This document shows, one piece after another, positions 52,500-61,337 of a stretch of 64,000 nt of DNA; position 1 is the first letter of the stretch, and each line of letters opens with the position of its first letter. This stretch comes from CAWDMC01 sp963803295. Lineage in GTDB: Bacteria; Acidobacteriota; Terriglobia; UBA7540. The notes under the pieces are model-generated. The model saw only the letters and a list, made by a program, of their open reading frames with translations, was not told the origin of the DNA and searched no databases. Made by a program: the position numbers and the translations under genes. The stretch is taken from contig CAWDMC010000012.1 of NCBI GenBank assembly GCA_963803295.1, positions 186,001 through 250,000 on the forward strand. The letters are read 5' to 3'.

Positions 52500-53852
52500 C
52501 TAAACCGCGGTCAACTGCTTCTGCATCTGTTCGAGCGTAATCCCCTTGGTTTCGGGGAAGACGAAGAGGACCACAAAGAACTGAATCACCATCATCAGCG
52601 AGAAGAAGACGAACGGATAACCGCCGGAGGATGCCGCCATTAAGGGAAAGAGTCCCGAAATGAGCGCGTTCATGAACCAATGGGTGAAGCTACCCAGGCT
52701 CTGGCCATTGGCCCTGACGTTGTTCGGAAAGACCTCGCTCAAGTAAACCCAGATCACGGCGCCCTGAGAGAATCCGAAGGAGGCGATGAAGCCGACAAGG
52801 CACCAGACAAGCAGATTGGCGTAGTGCCCGCTGAAGAAAATGGCGGCTACACCCGCGAGCGACGTGGCGCAGCCGATCGATCCAATCAGCAGCAGCGTCT
52901 TCCGGCCGGCCTTGTCGATTATCGACATCGCGATCATAGTGAATACAAGATTTGTGAAACCAATAGCCACGGCCTGAAGGTCTCCCGAAACCTTGCTGAA
53001 ACCGGCCTTGGCAAAAATGTCATTCAGATAGTAAATAATGGGGTTGATGCCGGATAGCTGGTTGAAAACAGCAATGGTGATGGCAAGGAAAATGGGAAAA
53101 TAGTACTTGGGATTGATCGAGCCCCTGTTCCAGCTCCATTTGAAGAGACGATCCTGGGCGGCGTGCTCGAGATCGATCGATTCAATGATCTCCTGCAAGT
53201 CCTGCTCGTAGTTTTCGTCTCCGGTCAGCTGAAGGACCTGGCGGGCCTCATCGATCCGCCGCTTCTTGACGAGCCAGCGCGGGCTGCGCGGGATGCTGAA
53301 CAGCATCAGCATGAAGAGAGCCGCGGGAATCGCCGAAATACCCAGCTTCCAGCGCCACTCGAGAGTCCCCAGGTGCGCCAGACCGATCACATAGTTTGAG
53401 AAGTAGGCCATTAGCACACCGAAGACCACGTTGAACTGGAAGAATCCCACCAGCCGGCCTCGCCATTTGGCGGGAGCAATCTCAGCGATGTACATCGGTC
53501 CAAGCACGGAGGATCCACCGATCCCCAGGCCGCCGACAAATCGGAAAAACAGCAGTGAGTACCAGTCCCAGGCGAAGGCGCATCCCAAAGCCGAAACCAA
53601 GTAAAGGACCGCCATCAAGCGTAAGCTGTCACGCCGACCGTGTCTGTCGCCTGGAATTCCTGCTGTCATGGCGCCTATCACGGTGCCCCAGAGGGCCATG
53701 GCCACCGTCACGCCCAGATACCAGGGTGAGAGATTGTAGATCTCTCTGAGCTGGCCGGTCGTGCCGGCGATAACAGCCGTATCGAATCCAAAAAGAAGGC
53801 CGCCTAAAGCGGCAACCACCGTGCTTTTAATCAGATATCCGTTCAGCTTCAT
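52500..53852 (-). CDS. Sugar porter (MFS, XylE/GLUT-like)
   Basis: 450 residues from ATG 53852, which has GAGG 5 nt upstream; the frame to 54089 lacks sense. Twelve predicted membrane helices with sugar-porter signatures: GFDTAVIAGT in helix 1, GDRHGRRDSL, RFVGGLGIGGSSVLGPMYIAEIAP (core GLGIGGSSV), QLSGINPIIYYL in helix 7 and FPETKG at the end. Imports a hexose or pentose with H+. Likely co-transcribed with the downstream PfkB kinase. Confidence 0.92.
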   Translation of the reverse strand: MKLNGYLIKSTVVAALGGLLFGFDTAVIAGTTGQLREIYNLSPWYLGVTVAMALWGTVIGAMTAGIPGDRHGRRDSLRLMAVLYLVSALGCAFAWDWYSLLFFRFVGGLGIGGSSVLGPMYIAEIAPAKWRGRLVGFFQFNVVFGVLMAYFSNYVIGLAHLGTLEWRWKLGISAIPAALFMLMLFSIPRSPRWLVKKRRIDEARQVLQLTGDENYEQDLQEIIESIDLEHAAQDRLFKWSWNRGSINPKYYFPIFLAITIAVFNQLSGINPIIYYLNDIFAKAGFSKVSGDLQAVAIGFTNLVFTMIAMSIIDKAGRKTLLLIGSIGCATSLAGVAAIFFSGHYANLLVWCLVGFIASFGFSQGAVIWVYLSEVFPNNVRANGQSLGSFTHWFMNALISGLFPLMAASSGGYPFVFFSLMMVIQFFVVLFVFPETKGITLEQMQKQLTAV

Positions 53853-54098
53853 GCCATCCTCGAATGCGCCGGGGGCTTCGCGCAAAGAACCCGTCCTCGG
53901 CACACAAACCACTGACTCTAACACAGGTTTCGAGGAGCGCAAAATGTCTGTGCCCGGAAAACGCGCCGCACCCGTCAGATACCGGGCAAGCCGCCGGAAC
54001 CCCGCAGGTGTTTCAACCAGTTGGTTGCAAAGACTTTGCGAAATTAAAGAAATGGCGTGGCGGGCCGATGTATTAAGTCGGTAACGCACAGGTATAAT

Positions 54099-54941
54099 AT
54101 GCCAGTAAGAACAACAGCATCGCCGGATGAGAAAGTCTGGGCGCTCTTCAGCCTGCCCCCACTTCCCGCAGTCGCCATGCGGGTTCTGCAGTTGGTTTCA
54201 CGCGATGATGTTGGGCTGAAGGAGCTGAGTGTCCAAATTCAGGCTGATCCGGCCCTGTCTTCCGAGCTGCTAACCGTTGCCAATTCACCACTTTTTGGGT
54301 TCCGGCGTGAGATCAGGACCGTTTTACAGGCTGCGGCGCTCCTCGGTACGGCACGAGTGAAATCCCTGGCTCTTACCATCGCCATGAAGGTCTACCTGAT
54401 GAAATCCTTCCAGATTCCGACCTTGCTGGCATGTTGGCGTCACAGCTTGGCCACCGCCCTGATCGCGGAGCAGCTTGCCTTGGCCAGCATGATGGAAAAA
54501 GACTTCGGCTACCTGGCGGGTATTTTGCATGATGTGGGCAGACTGGCCCTGGGCATGATCAAACCCGGAGAGTATGCGAACCTGCTTGACACCCCACACG
54601 CGAGTGAGGATGAGGTGCTCCAGGCCGAACGCGACATGTTCGACGTTGACCACTGCGAGGCCGGGCGGTCGCTAACCGAAAACTGGAATCTGCCTCCCGA
54701 ACTGGCGCTGGTTGCTGCACACCATCACGAGCGGCCCACCGGCAAATTCGACAGTGTGGCCCTGATCTACCACAGTTGCCGTATGGCGGATGCGCTCGGT
54801 TTCGAGTCCGTTAAACTGTCACAGCCTCCAGCCTTCGAAGCGGCGCAGCAATCCCTTCCAGAGTACGAGCGGAGCCGCTTTCAGCCCGATCCGGAACAGT
54901 TGGCGACCGACATTGCCGTGCGGATTCAATCCCTGGGCTAA
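54099..54941 (+). CDS. HDOD domain protein
   Basis: 280 residues from ATG 54099. The HDOD core LPPLPAVAMRVLQLV, DPALSSELLTVANSPLFGF and YLAGILHDVGRLAL (HD-like pair present) is followed by HHHERPTG. HDOD proteins act as signalling adapters, often in c-di-GMP or motility circuits. TATAAT ends one base before the ATG, which looks like a -10 but would place transcription inside the gene; its relevance is doubtful. The frame upstream to GTG 54057 is not used. Confidence 0.85.
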   Translation: MPVRTTASPDEKVWALFSLPPLPAVAMRVLQLVSRDDVGLKELSVQIQADPALSSELLTVANSPLFGFRREIRTVLQAAALLGTARVKSLALTIAMKVYLMKSFQIPTLLACWRHSLATALIAEQLALASMMEKDFGYLAGILHDVGRLALGMIKPGEYANLLDTPHASEDEVLQAERDMFDVDHCEAGRSLTENWNLPPELALVAAHHHERPTGKFDSVALIYHSCRMADALGFESVKLSQPPAFEAAQQSLPEYERSRFQPDPEQLATDIAVRIQSLG

Positions 54942-54975
54942 AAATAGGTCGAACCTTGGAATGAGCGTCGCGGCG

Positions 54976-56508
54976 CTATCGCTTCGCTGCTGCTCCTACT
55001 TCCTCCAATTTTCCGGCGCTCGATTTTTCGACATTTTCGTGCAGCGAGTTGCCATGCGAATCCATGGTGACGATCGCCACAAAATCGCGCGCTTCGAAGT
55101 GCCACATGGCTTCCGGGATTCCGAGCTGTTCCAGTAAATCCACGCCCGTCACCTTGGGCAGGCACTTCGCATAGTACTGCGCGGCGCCGCCGATGGCGTG
55201 GAGGTAAATGGCGCCGTATTGCTTCAGGGCAGCCAGCGTCTTCGGTCCCATACCGCCCTTGCCAATGATGCCGCGCAATCCGTACTTGGCGATTACACCT
55301 GCCTCATAGGGCTCTTCGCGGATACTGGTAGTAGGACCGGCGGCCATGACCTTCCACTCTCCGTCCTTCTGGAGCATCACCGGACCGCAATGATAGAGGA
55401 TGGCTCCGCGCAAATCGGCAGGCGACTCGTGGTGCAGCAAATAATGATGGAGGGCGTCGCGGCCGGTGAGGAGCGGTCCGTTGATCAGCACCACATCACC
55501 GACCTTAAGGGCACGCACCTGCTCTTCGCTCAGCGGCGGTTCGAGCCGAATCTCGCGGCCGGTAAGCTGGAATCCGGCGCCTTCCTCGATCAATCGCTCC
55601 ACCGGCCGGTTGGGATCACGGTAGAGCCACTGTTTGATGGCGCCGGTTTCGGCATCGATGAGCAACCCCAGCCGGCGGAAGGCCCAGCAGTCGTAGGCGA
55701 CTGAAACAAAGAAGCTGGCAGGCAGGCGATTGGCAGCAGCGATCTTGCAGCCGATCATCGAGACGTTGCCGCCGAATCCCATTACTCCCACCCCCAGCTT
55801 GTTGGCGTCCGCGATAATCTCGGCTTCGAGCTTGGCCAGCACCGGATCCGGGTTGGTGTCATCAAGGGTGCGGAATAGCTGCTGTTTTGCGACATGGTAC
55901 CCCGTAGCGCGATCGCCTCCGATACACACGCCGATGGCGCCTGGCGCGCAGCCCTGCCCTTGCGCCTGCCAGACCGCATGCAGGATGCACTTGCGCACCC
56001 CTTCCAAGTCGCGATCGGCCCGTCCGAGGCGGTCCAGGTCGACGGGTACGGAGTACTGGATGTTCTTGTTTTCGCAGCCTCCGCCTTTTAGAATCAGGCG
56101 CACTTCGATGTCGGGCCGCTCCCACTGCTCCCAATGGATCGCCGGCATGCCGGGTCCCAAATTGTTGCCGCTGTTTTTGCCGGTAAGCGAATCTACGGAG
56201 TTCGGCCGCAGCTTGCCTCGCCGCGTTGCCTCAGCAAGCGCCGTTTCGATCTCCCGCCTCATCACGATTTGATTAACACCGACTGGAGTTTTGATTTCAA
56301 AGGTGGGAAAGCCCGTATCCTGGCAGATCGCCCCTTCGTTGTCCGAAGCCATATCGATGTTCTGGCCGACGATGGCCAGCGCCTGGCCGGATTGGGTGCG
56401 TGGGTCCTCCGAGTCCAATGCCTGCTTCATGGCCTGGCGCACGTCCGGCGGAAGATTGGTGGAAGTCTGGATGAGAAGTTCGAGCATCGATTCACGAAAG
56501 AATTGCAT
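54976..56508 (-). CDS. fumA: Class I fumarate hydratase (Fe-S)
   Basis: 510 residues, alpha and beta domains fused as in FumA/FumB. Cluster ligands are in GAICQDTGFPTF (about 60), GGGCENKN and GVCIGGDRATG; beta-domain SxxGP motif NGPLLTGRDA and PTTSIREEPY with KGGMG follow. It interconverts fumarate and malate in the TCA cycle using an oxygen-sensitive [4Fe-4S] cluster. The gene converges with the HDOD gene. The C-terminal ~20 residues after MDSHGNSLHENVE extend as a short tail. Confidence 0.93.
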   Translation of the reverse strand: MQFFRESMLELLIQTSTNLPPDVRQAMKQALDSEDPRTQSGQALAIVGQNIDMASDNEGAICQDTGFPTFEIKTPVGVNQIVMRREIETALAEATRRGKLRPNSVDSLTGKNSGNNLGPGMPAIHWEQWERPDIEVRLILKGGGCENKNIQYSVPVDLDRLGRADRDLEGVRKCILHAVWQAQGQGCAPGAIGVCIGGDRATGYHVAKQQLFRTLDDTNPDPVLAKLEAEIIADANKLGVGVMGFGGNVSMIGCKIAAANRLPASFFVSVAYDCWAFRRLGLLIDAETGAIKQWLYRDPNRPVERLIEEGAGFQLTGREIRLEPPLSEEQVRALKVGDVVLINGPLLTGRDALHHYLLHHESPADLRGAILYHCGPVMLQKDGEWKVMAAGPTTSIREEPYEAGVIAKYGLRGIIGKGGMGPKTLAALKQYGAIYLHAIGGAAQYYAKCLPKVTGVDLLEQLGIPEAMWHFEARDFVAIVTMDSHGNSLHENVEKSSAGKLEEVGAAAKR

Positions 56509-56787
56509 ATTGCCTCCAAGGACTTGACGGCGACTTGACGGCGGCGATTGGGAAGGATGAGCCGTCTGGAGAAGTATTGTTTATTTGATTGAGCGCATAA
56601 CCGTTTCCCGGCACTTATCCGCAGCTCTTCAACCCTCAAGGCGTCCGGTGTCGGGTGGAACGTCATCGCGATGACCATTTTACATGAGATGGTCACCGTG
56701 ATGTGATGACCAGGCACCGTACCGCTTCAACACGGTACCGTCTTCAACGGCGGATGGCGAACTCGCTAAGGCTGGGGCCTTTCGGCG

Positions 56788-57093
56788 CTACTGGTGAACT
56801 GGTATTGGTGCGGCGGGGCGCTGCGGAATCCGTTCCAGGGACTTGCCGAGTTCTTGCCGTGCCAGATTCAGTTCATACGATCGCTGTAGGTTCATCCACA
56901 CCTCGGCGCTGGTGCCAAGGTAGCGGGACAGTCGCAGGGCAGTATCAGCGGTAATTGCCCGTTTGCCTGCGAGGATCTGCGAAATGCGTCCCGGTGGAAC
57001 CTCTAAGGTGCGGGCGAACTCGGCGGCGCTGATGCCGATCTCTGCCAGTTCATCCGCCAAAATCTCTCCGGGATGAATAGGTCTACGTGGCAT
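56788..57093 (-). CDS. higA: HigA-type antitoxin (XRE family)
   Basis: 101 residues from ATG 57093 (GAGGAG upstream); the open frame to 57345 runs through higB. RPIHPGEILADELAEIGIS and a helix-turn-helix EFARTLEVPPGRISQILAGKR are typical of the HigA/VapI group. It should neutralise the adjacent toxin and bind the promoter as a repressor. It lies 10 bp downstream of the toxin, the usual higB-higA order. Confidence 0.92.
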   Translation of the reverse strand: MPRRPIHPGEILADELAEIGISAAEFARTLEVPPGRISQILAGKRAITADTALRLSRYLGTSAEVWMNLQRSYELNLARQELGKSLERIPQRPAAPIPVHQ

Positions 57094-57103
57094 GGTTTTC
57101 TCC

Positions 57104-57388
57104 TCAGTGGTAATCGGCAATTTCAACGTTTTCAGGGCCGTCACTCCCTTTGGGCCATACGAAACAGATGCGCCATTGTCGATTGATTCGAATGCTGTAT
57201 TGTCCTTTCCTGTCTCCTGACAACGATTCAAGGTGGTTTGCAGGAAAGTGTGAGAGATCCAAAAGGCTTGTAGCATCATCCAGAACTTGAATCCGCCTTT
57301 CAGCCTGAAGACGAAAGCCCTCAAATGCGGACACTCGCTCGCCATTGGCGAAGCGTTCCGTTCTTTTGTCTTTGTAGCTCCGAATCAC
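57104..57388 (-). CDS. higB: HigB-type toxin (RelE/ParE fold)
   Basis: 94 residues from GTG 57388. RSYKDKRTERFANGE, AERRIQVLDDATSL, HLESLSGDRKGQYSIRINRQWRICF (core GQYSIRINRQWRI) and the C-terminal VEIADYH are the HigB pattern; HigB cleaves mRNA on the ribosome. The Arg and Tyr/His residues of the active site are present, so it looks intact. First gene of the higBA pair. Confidence 0.93.
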   Translation of the reverse strand: MIRSYKDKRTERFANGERVSAFEGFRLQAERRIQVLDDATSLLDLSHFPANHLESLSGDRKGQYSIRINRQWRICFVWPKGSDGPENVEIADYH

Positions 57389-57458
57389 GAATACAGCATG
57401 GCCTTTGTTACGCGTTACGTCAAGCGTTATTTTGAATAGTCAGAGGTACTTCCATGAC

Positions 57459-57960
57459 CTAGCGCGAGATCGCACCAAGCCGCCGGGGGTCGACTCCCGA
57501 TGGCCACTGGGTCTTGCCATCGTAGATCGCGCCCTTCAACCGAACATTCCGGAACACCCGCGCCGCCAGATTTGCGCCTTCCAGATGGCAGTTCTCCAGA
57601 TTCACCCCGTTGAGCACTGCGTCGCGAAAGTCTGATTCGAGTAGCACACAGTTTTCCAAATCGACGCCGGTAAGGTTGGCGGCGCCGAAGTCGGCTTTCG
57701 CGAAACTGGTGTTTTTTAATTAATATAGCCCCGGAGAGGTTTGCTCCATGAAAGTTCATGTAGAGCGAAACGTCGTCGGTCAGATCCGAATGTGAGAGGT
57801 TCGCACCTCGCAGGTCCGTTCCGATGGGCGAGGCGTTCACCTGAAGCCTCATGTTGTTGCAAGCGGGTGGGCATCCCTTCGGCAAGGGCTTATAGGCTCG
57901 GGCGAAAATGAGGAACGTGTCGCGGTCTTTGTAGGGATCGTTCGGATCGCGCCTGCCTCG
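57459..57960 (-). pseudogene. Frameshifted pentapeptide-repeat gene truncated by a repeat element
   Basis: Two minus-strand frames together spell one pentapeptide protein: GTDLRGANLSHSDLTDD and FHGANLSGAILIK, then after a shift at an A6 tract (57715-57720) KNTSFAKADFGAANLTGVD through LENCHLEGANLAARVF to the natural stop at 57459. The N-terminus is lost where repeat copy A begins. The surviving start of mature sequence (DPYKDRDTFLIFARAYKPL) is unlike the repeat part and may be a pilus- or SAVED-like helix; not recognised. Confidence 0.75.
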
Positions 57961-58155
57961 GTAGCGGGTATCAGACTTTGTGCTTTTCAAAAGTCTGCGG
58001 CTTTTTGATGCCGTCGAATACTGGCTGTATCCCTGCTCGGCCGACCTATGGTGCACGGCCTAGGATTTTTGGGCGCAAGAACTTCCGGTATACGGCCTCG
58101 GATGTTTTTGCGCGGAAGAACCGCAGAGTTTCTGTAAGGCGAAACTCTGCGCTAC
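57961..58155. repeat. ~190-bp repeat, copy A
   Basis: Opens with CAGACTTT...AAAGTCTG (57972-57997), a hairpin, and closes with CGCAGAGTTTC/GAAACTCTGCG (58122-58151) and TCTGCGCTAC. Its middle has two similar ~40-bp units around CACGGCCTAGG and TACGGCCTCGG. Ends carry GTAGCG/CGCTAC inverted copies. Two more copies are at 58507 and 59373. It interrupts the pentapeptide gene on its left and the IS110 gene on its right. Confidence 0.85.
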
Positions 58156-58156
58156 G

Positions 58157-58426
58157 ACCTTCTGCCCGGCGCACAGCGCGGGCCCGAATCTCGGCCGGAT
58201 CCCCCACCCACAACTCGTGCCCCAACTCGGCCAGCATACGCTCGAACCACTGCGTGTAACCCGTCGCCTCGATCCCGATCAGCGACGCCTTGGCCAGCCC
58301 TGCATAAAATGTCCTGGCTTCTCCGTTCTCATGTTGCAACCGGCGCGTCGTCACCTCGCCGGTGTCAGTCTCTACCATCGCAATAACCTGGTAGCGCGAA
58401 TGCAAATCACATCCGATAATCGACAT
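58157..58426 (-). pseudogene. IS110 family transposase, N-terminal fragment
   Basis: About 89 residues from ATG 58426: MSIIGCDLHSRYQVIAM with the first DEDD Asp, IGIEATGYTQWFERML with the catalytic Glu, and WVGDPAEIRARAVRR. The next conserved segment (K-TDRRDA) and the Ser-recombinase-like C-terminus are missing; the frame instead reads into repeat copy A. It therefore cannot be active. IS110 elements insert at short recognised targets, often palindromic repeats. Confidence 0.85.
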
Positions 58427-58429
58427 GTT

Positions 58430-58493
58430 CGGCTCCTTTCCCGGCAGCCTTGGTCGTATTTCACTAACCAAGTTTACCGGTTCTAAGGAGCCG
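58430..58493 (-). ncRNA. Remnant IS110 left-end hairpin (bridge-RNA region)
   Basis: Between the transposase start and repeat copy B, CGGCTCCTT (58430-58438) and AAGGAGCCG (58485-58493) form a perfect 9-bp stem around 46 nt. IS110 elements carry their guide (bridge) RNA in this non-coding end, so this may be its remnant. Only about 80 nt survive, shorter than usual. Confidence 0.4.
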
Positions 58494-58506
58494 ACGCCGT
58501 TATGGA

Positions 58507-58650
58507 ATCAGACTTTGCGCTTTTCAAAAGTCTGCGGCTTTTTGATTCCGCGGCACGCTGGGTGTATCCCTGCTCGGCAGACCTATGGTATACGGCCTCG
58601 GATCTTTTTGCGCGGAAGGACCGCAGAGTTTCTACAAGGCGAAACTCTGC
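58507..58650. repeat. ~145-bp repeat, copy B (internally deleted)
   Basis: Same opening (ATCAGACTTTG... AAAGTCTGCGG) and closing (CGCAGAGTTTC...GAAACTCTGC) as copy A, but it lacks the first ~36-bp middle unit, a deletion bounded by GGT repeats. Its 3' end misses GCTACG. It lies directly beside the IS110 remnant end. Confidence 0.85.
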
Positions 58651-58718
58651 AGTATGCCACTTTACCAGACGTTATCTCATGATTCTTCAATCAGCCGCCC
58701 TGCCAGCTACGCTTGGCC

Positions 58719-59348
58719 CTATGGACGCTGCTCGATGATGGCCTTCTTGATCCTGTTAATTATGTACAGTTTGTCTGACGGCACAGCCACCTGTGCGTAG
58801 CCGTCCTCCACCGGAGTGTAACAACTCTTCGGATCAAACTTACTGTGGTGGACTTTGTAGTCGGGATGACCAGCTTGTTCAATTTTTTCAATTTGTTCAA
58901 TCACGGCATGAGCGAATTCTCTGTTGTTCGGATCCAGCGGACGGAGGAATAGCACTAACTTCTCTTTTGACATAGGAACGTGTGGCAAGTCCGTGCCGTA
59001 GTATCCGTGGACGAAAACATCGACCGTGTCGCCTGGTTTAGTCTTTCCGTCACTTTTGATTACCTCTCCGATCCGCACACGAGCAAGTATCCCACGGGTA
59101 AACAATACTGGATTACCCAGGGTGAACTTTCCGTCGGGCTCCCTCTCGGCCTTGGCTTTCCCGTCCGGGTCTATAACGTTTAACTGTGCTTCCACGACAT
59201 CTACAATGGCCACGACGCGGCTTTCTTCCGCGAGAACTTTCCAGGCTGGCAGGGGACCTACTTGAGCCCGTACCTCGGGAAGGCTGATACAGAGGAGAAG
59301 CAACGCGGTAGCAAGAACCCTACCATTTTCGCGCGAATTGCCTATCAT
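58719..59348 (-). CDS. Secreted protein of unknown function
   Basis: 209 residues. Signal peptide VLATALLLLCISLPEVRAQ, then VLAEESRVVAIVDVVEAQ and a repeated VRIGEVIKSDGKTKPGDTVDV strand pattern with HGYYGTDLPHVPMSKEKLVLFL. This resembles small secreted domains that bind metal or cofactor, but I do not recognise it. It lies between repeat copies B and C in an otherwise decayed region and appears intact. Confidence 0.6.
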   Translation of the reverse strand: MIGNSRENGRVLATALLLLCISLPEVRAQVGPLPAWKVLAEESRVVAIVDVVEAQLNVIDPDGKAKAEREPDGKFTLGNPVLFTRGILARVRIGEVIKSDGKTKPGDTVDVFVHGYYGTDLPHVPMSKEKLVLFLRPLDPNNREFAHAVIEQIEKIEQAGHPDYKVHHSKFDPKSCYTPVEDGYAQVAVPSDKLYIINRIKKAIIEQRP

Positions 59349-59372
59349 GGCTTGAGCATCCCGTCGCAGTGG

Positions 59373-59561
59373 GTAGCGCAGACCTTGTGCTCTTCAAAGT
59401 CTGCGGCTTTTTGATTCCGCGGCACGCTGGCTGTCTCTGCTCGGCCGCCCTATGGTACACGGCCTAGAGGATTTTTGGGCGCAAGAACTTCCGGTATACG
59501 GCCCGGATTTCTTTACGCGAGAAGAACCGCAGAGTTTCTGTAACGCGAAACTCTGCGCTAC
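59373..59561. repeat. ~189-bp repeat, copy C with terminal inverted repeats
   Basis: GTAGCGCAGA (59373-59382) and TCTGCGCTAC (59552-59561) are exact 10-bp inverted ends. Inside are the opening hairpin, two middle units and CGCAGAGTTTC/GAAACTCTGCG. It is the best-preserved copy. It cuts off the C-terminus of the leftward-read gene at 59562-60130. Confidence 0.85.
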
Positions 59562-60130
59562 GCCCGCTTCTGTGTCCGCGTCAAGGTGCCACGGATGCCC
59601 GCCTGAATCTGCCCAGCCGTCGCCTTCGTTTGCCAGGCGGCCGTCCACGATCAAGTCTCCTCTCGCCTCGACACTTGCCGCTTCGGCGATGGCGGAGCCA
59701 GCCGGCCCGTTGTATTGAATTCTAATCGAGCTGTATGGCAGCGGCAACGGCAGTTGCCCCATCACCGAGTCGAGCGAGAAGTCCTGTGTCCCATAGGCGG
59801 GTAGGGAGAGCGGAGGCAGCACGACCTGCGCTGGGCCGTCAGCGCCGGGATATTCGACCGTGACCGTCACGTTTTGACGAGTGCCTAGCAGGTTGCCTGC
59901 AACGACATGGGGAACAAAGCTGCCCGACCCCCATAGGGCGAGCCCTCCGCCGGTATTCCGACGGGCAGGCCCGAGGCATGTAGCGCTCTTCCCAGTTGCA
60001 GCGAGGGGTCGAGGAAATTAAGCGTCGCTGAGAAGCCAGTCAGCGGGTCGGCGATCCTGCCTTGCGCGATTAGCGTCGGCGTTGCCCCGCGCGGCGCGAT
60101 GGTGATGCCGCCCTCGGGCGCAGCGGAAGG
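59562..60130 (-). pseudogene. Broken gene for a beta-rich repeat-type protein
   Basis: Conserved pieces lie in more than one minus-strand frame: SPSAAPEGGITIAPRG, LNFLDPSLQLGRALHAS, then after a shift GSGSFVPHVVAGNLLGTR and VTVEYPGADGPAQVVLPPL through ANEGDGWADSGGHPW. It stops making sense exactly at repeat copy C, so both a frameshift and an insertion inactivate it. The pieces recall beta-sandwich exported proteins seen in Acidobacteriota; no function known. Confidence 0.65.
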
Positions 60131-60287
60131 CGAAACGTTCAGGGTCAGATCAATCGCCTGAAGGCGCTAAAACGGTAGATGCACGGCCGAGCCAGCGTGG
60201 AACTACTCCGCGCCCGAGCGTTGCCACTGCCAGTCCTGTAGGTCACATGAATACCTGCAACAAAAGTGAGTAAGAACCAGGACAAGT

Positions 60288-60845
60288 TCAACTGTCGGGT
60301 TCTGATCCAGTGGTAAAGCCGATGGGTTTTCGGGGGATCGGCTGATTAATGAGTCGATAGATAGCCTCAAAAACCGCTTTAAATTTGGCGTCGTATGTTT
60401 TCTCCAGCGCTTCAAGTTTTTGTGCCAGATCTTTGTGGGTGGCGAGCATTTCACGCAGCTTGACGAAGGCGCGCATAATAACGATGTTAACCTGGACAGC
60501 ACGTTCGCTGCGGAGCACGCTGGACAGCATGGCTACGCCCTGTTCGGTGAAGGCATAGGGCGGCGTCTGCCTTCCGCCTCTGGTTTTTGCTCTTGCAAAT
60601 TGCAAGAGCAAAGATTGCGTTTCTTCTGCGTTCAACCGGAACATAAAATCGTCAGGGAAACGGGTCTTGTTGCGGCGAACGGCCAAATTGAGGTTGCCGG
60701 TCGTGACACCGTAGAGTTCCGCCAAATCAGAATCGAGCATGACTTTCTGCCCCCGGATAAGGTAAATCCGGCGCTCGATCAGCTCGACGGGCACGGCAGG
60801 CACGGCAGGCAGGGAAGGGCTCGATGTTTCTGGGTGTTTCGTCAT
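60288..60845 (-). CDS. ORF6N domain protein
   Basis: 185 residues. The ORF6N/KilA-N-associated domain covers residues ~20-125: IERRIYLIRGQKVMLDSDLA, LYGVTTGNLNLAVRRNKTRF, PDDFMFRLNAEE, and TPPYAFTEQGVAMLSSVLRS. Such proteins bind DNA and are common in prophages and mobile islands; the C-terminal helix (about 140-165) may dimerise. The upstream spacing lacks a clear site. Its presence supports an accessory origin for this patch. Confidence 0.88.
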   Translation of the reverse strand: MTKHPETSSPSLPAVPAVPVELIERRIYLIRGQKVMLDSDLAELYGVTTGNLNLAVRRNKTRFPDDFMFRLNAEETQSLLLQFARAKTRGGRQTPPYAFTEQGVAMLSSVLRSERAVQVNIVIMRAFVKLREMLATHKDLAQKLEALEKTYDAKFKAVFEAIYRLINQPIPRKPIGFTTGSEPDS

Positions 60846-61114
60846 AAAAGTTGTCCGATTGTATCACCTTTAAACGGCAGGGCAGTTGAACGGTCGCACG
60901 GCGGGTGCTCTTGTGTCAAAGGATGCTGCGTATTTATCGATGTCGTCTTTGGGTAAGAGAATCTTAGCGCGGCACTTCCGTGGCGTTCTGTTGGTCTTCT
61001 TCGTTAGGAGCGAGCAATCTCAGCATTCTGTCCAGCACGGCGCGCGTCTAGCCGCTCCTCGAGTGGCAGGCTGACGCTGTCCGTCAGTACTGCGGCGATG
61101 TCTTCTGGTATGCA
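60846..61114. other. Intergenic region, nothing recognised
   Basis: About 270 bp, adjacent to the ORF6N start. No repeat, terminator or supported gene. Confidence 0.3.
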
Positions 61115-61225
61115 CTAAAAGCGGATGGCACACTCAGACAGCAGTTCCCTGATCGAGTCATGTTGCTCAGCGATCTCGGCTTGAATGCGCCTGATCTTGT
61201 CCTTATCTCGGGTTGACTGTAGCAT
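61115..61225 (-). CDS. Possible small protein (36 residues)
   Basis: ATG 61225 with GAGG 6 nt upstream. The product (start MLQSTRDKDKIRRIQAE) is highly charged and helical with coiled-coil-like heptads. No homology recognised. It could also be the C-terminal remnant of a larger gene. Low support. Confidence 0.3.
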   Translation of the reverse strand: MLQSTRDKDKIRRIQAEIAEQHDSIRELLSECAIRF

Positions 61226-61337
61226 GTCCAGCCTCGATGGAAACCAAGATTGAGCGCGCAGGCCCTACCGGACAGATCTGAAAAGCATTATCGCTGTTTT
61301 TCGGCACGTCGCGGATGGGATTTCAAAAGTGGGATAC

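Noticed and set aside
54092..54097. TATAAT as promoter of the HDOD gene
   Set aside because: It ends one base before the ATG, which would start transcription inside the coding sequence.
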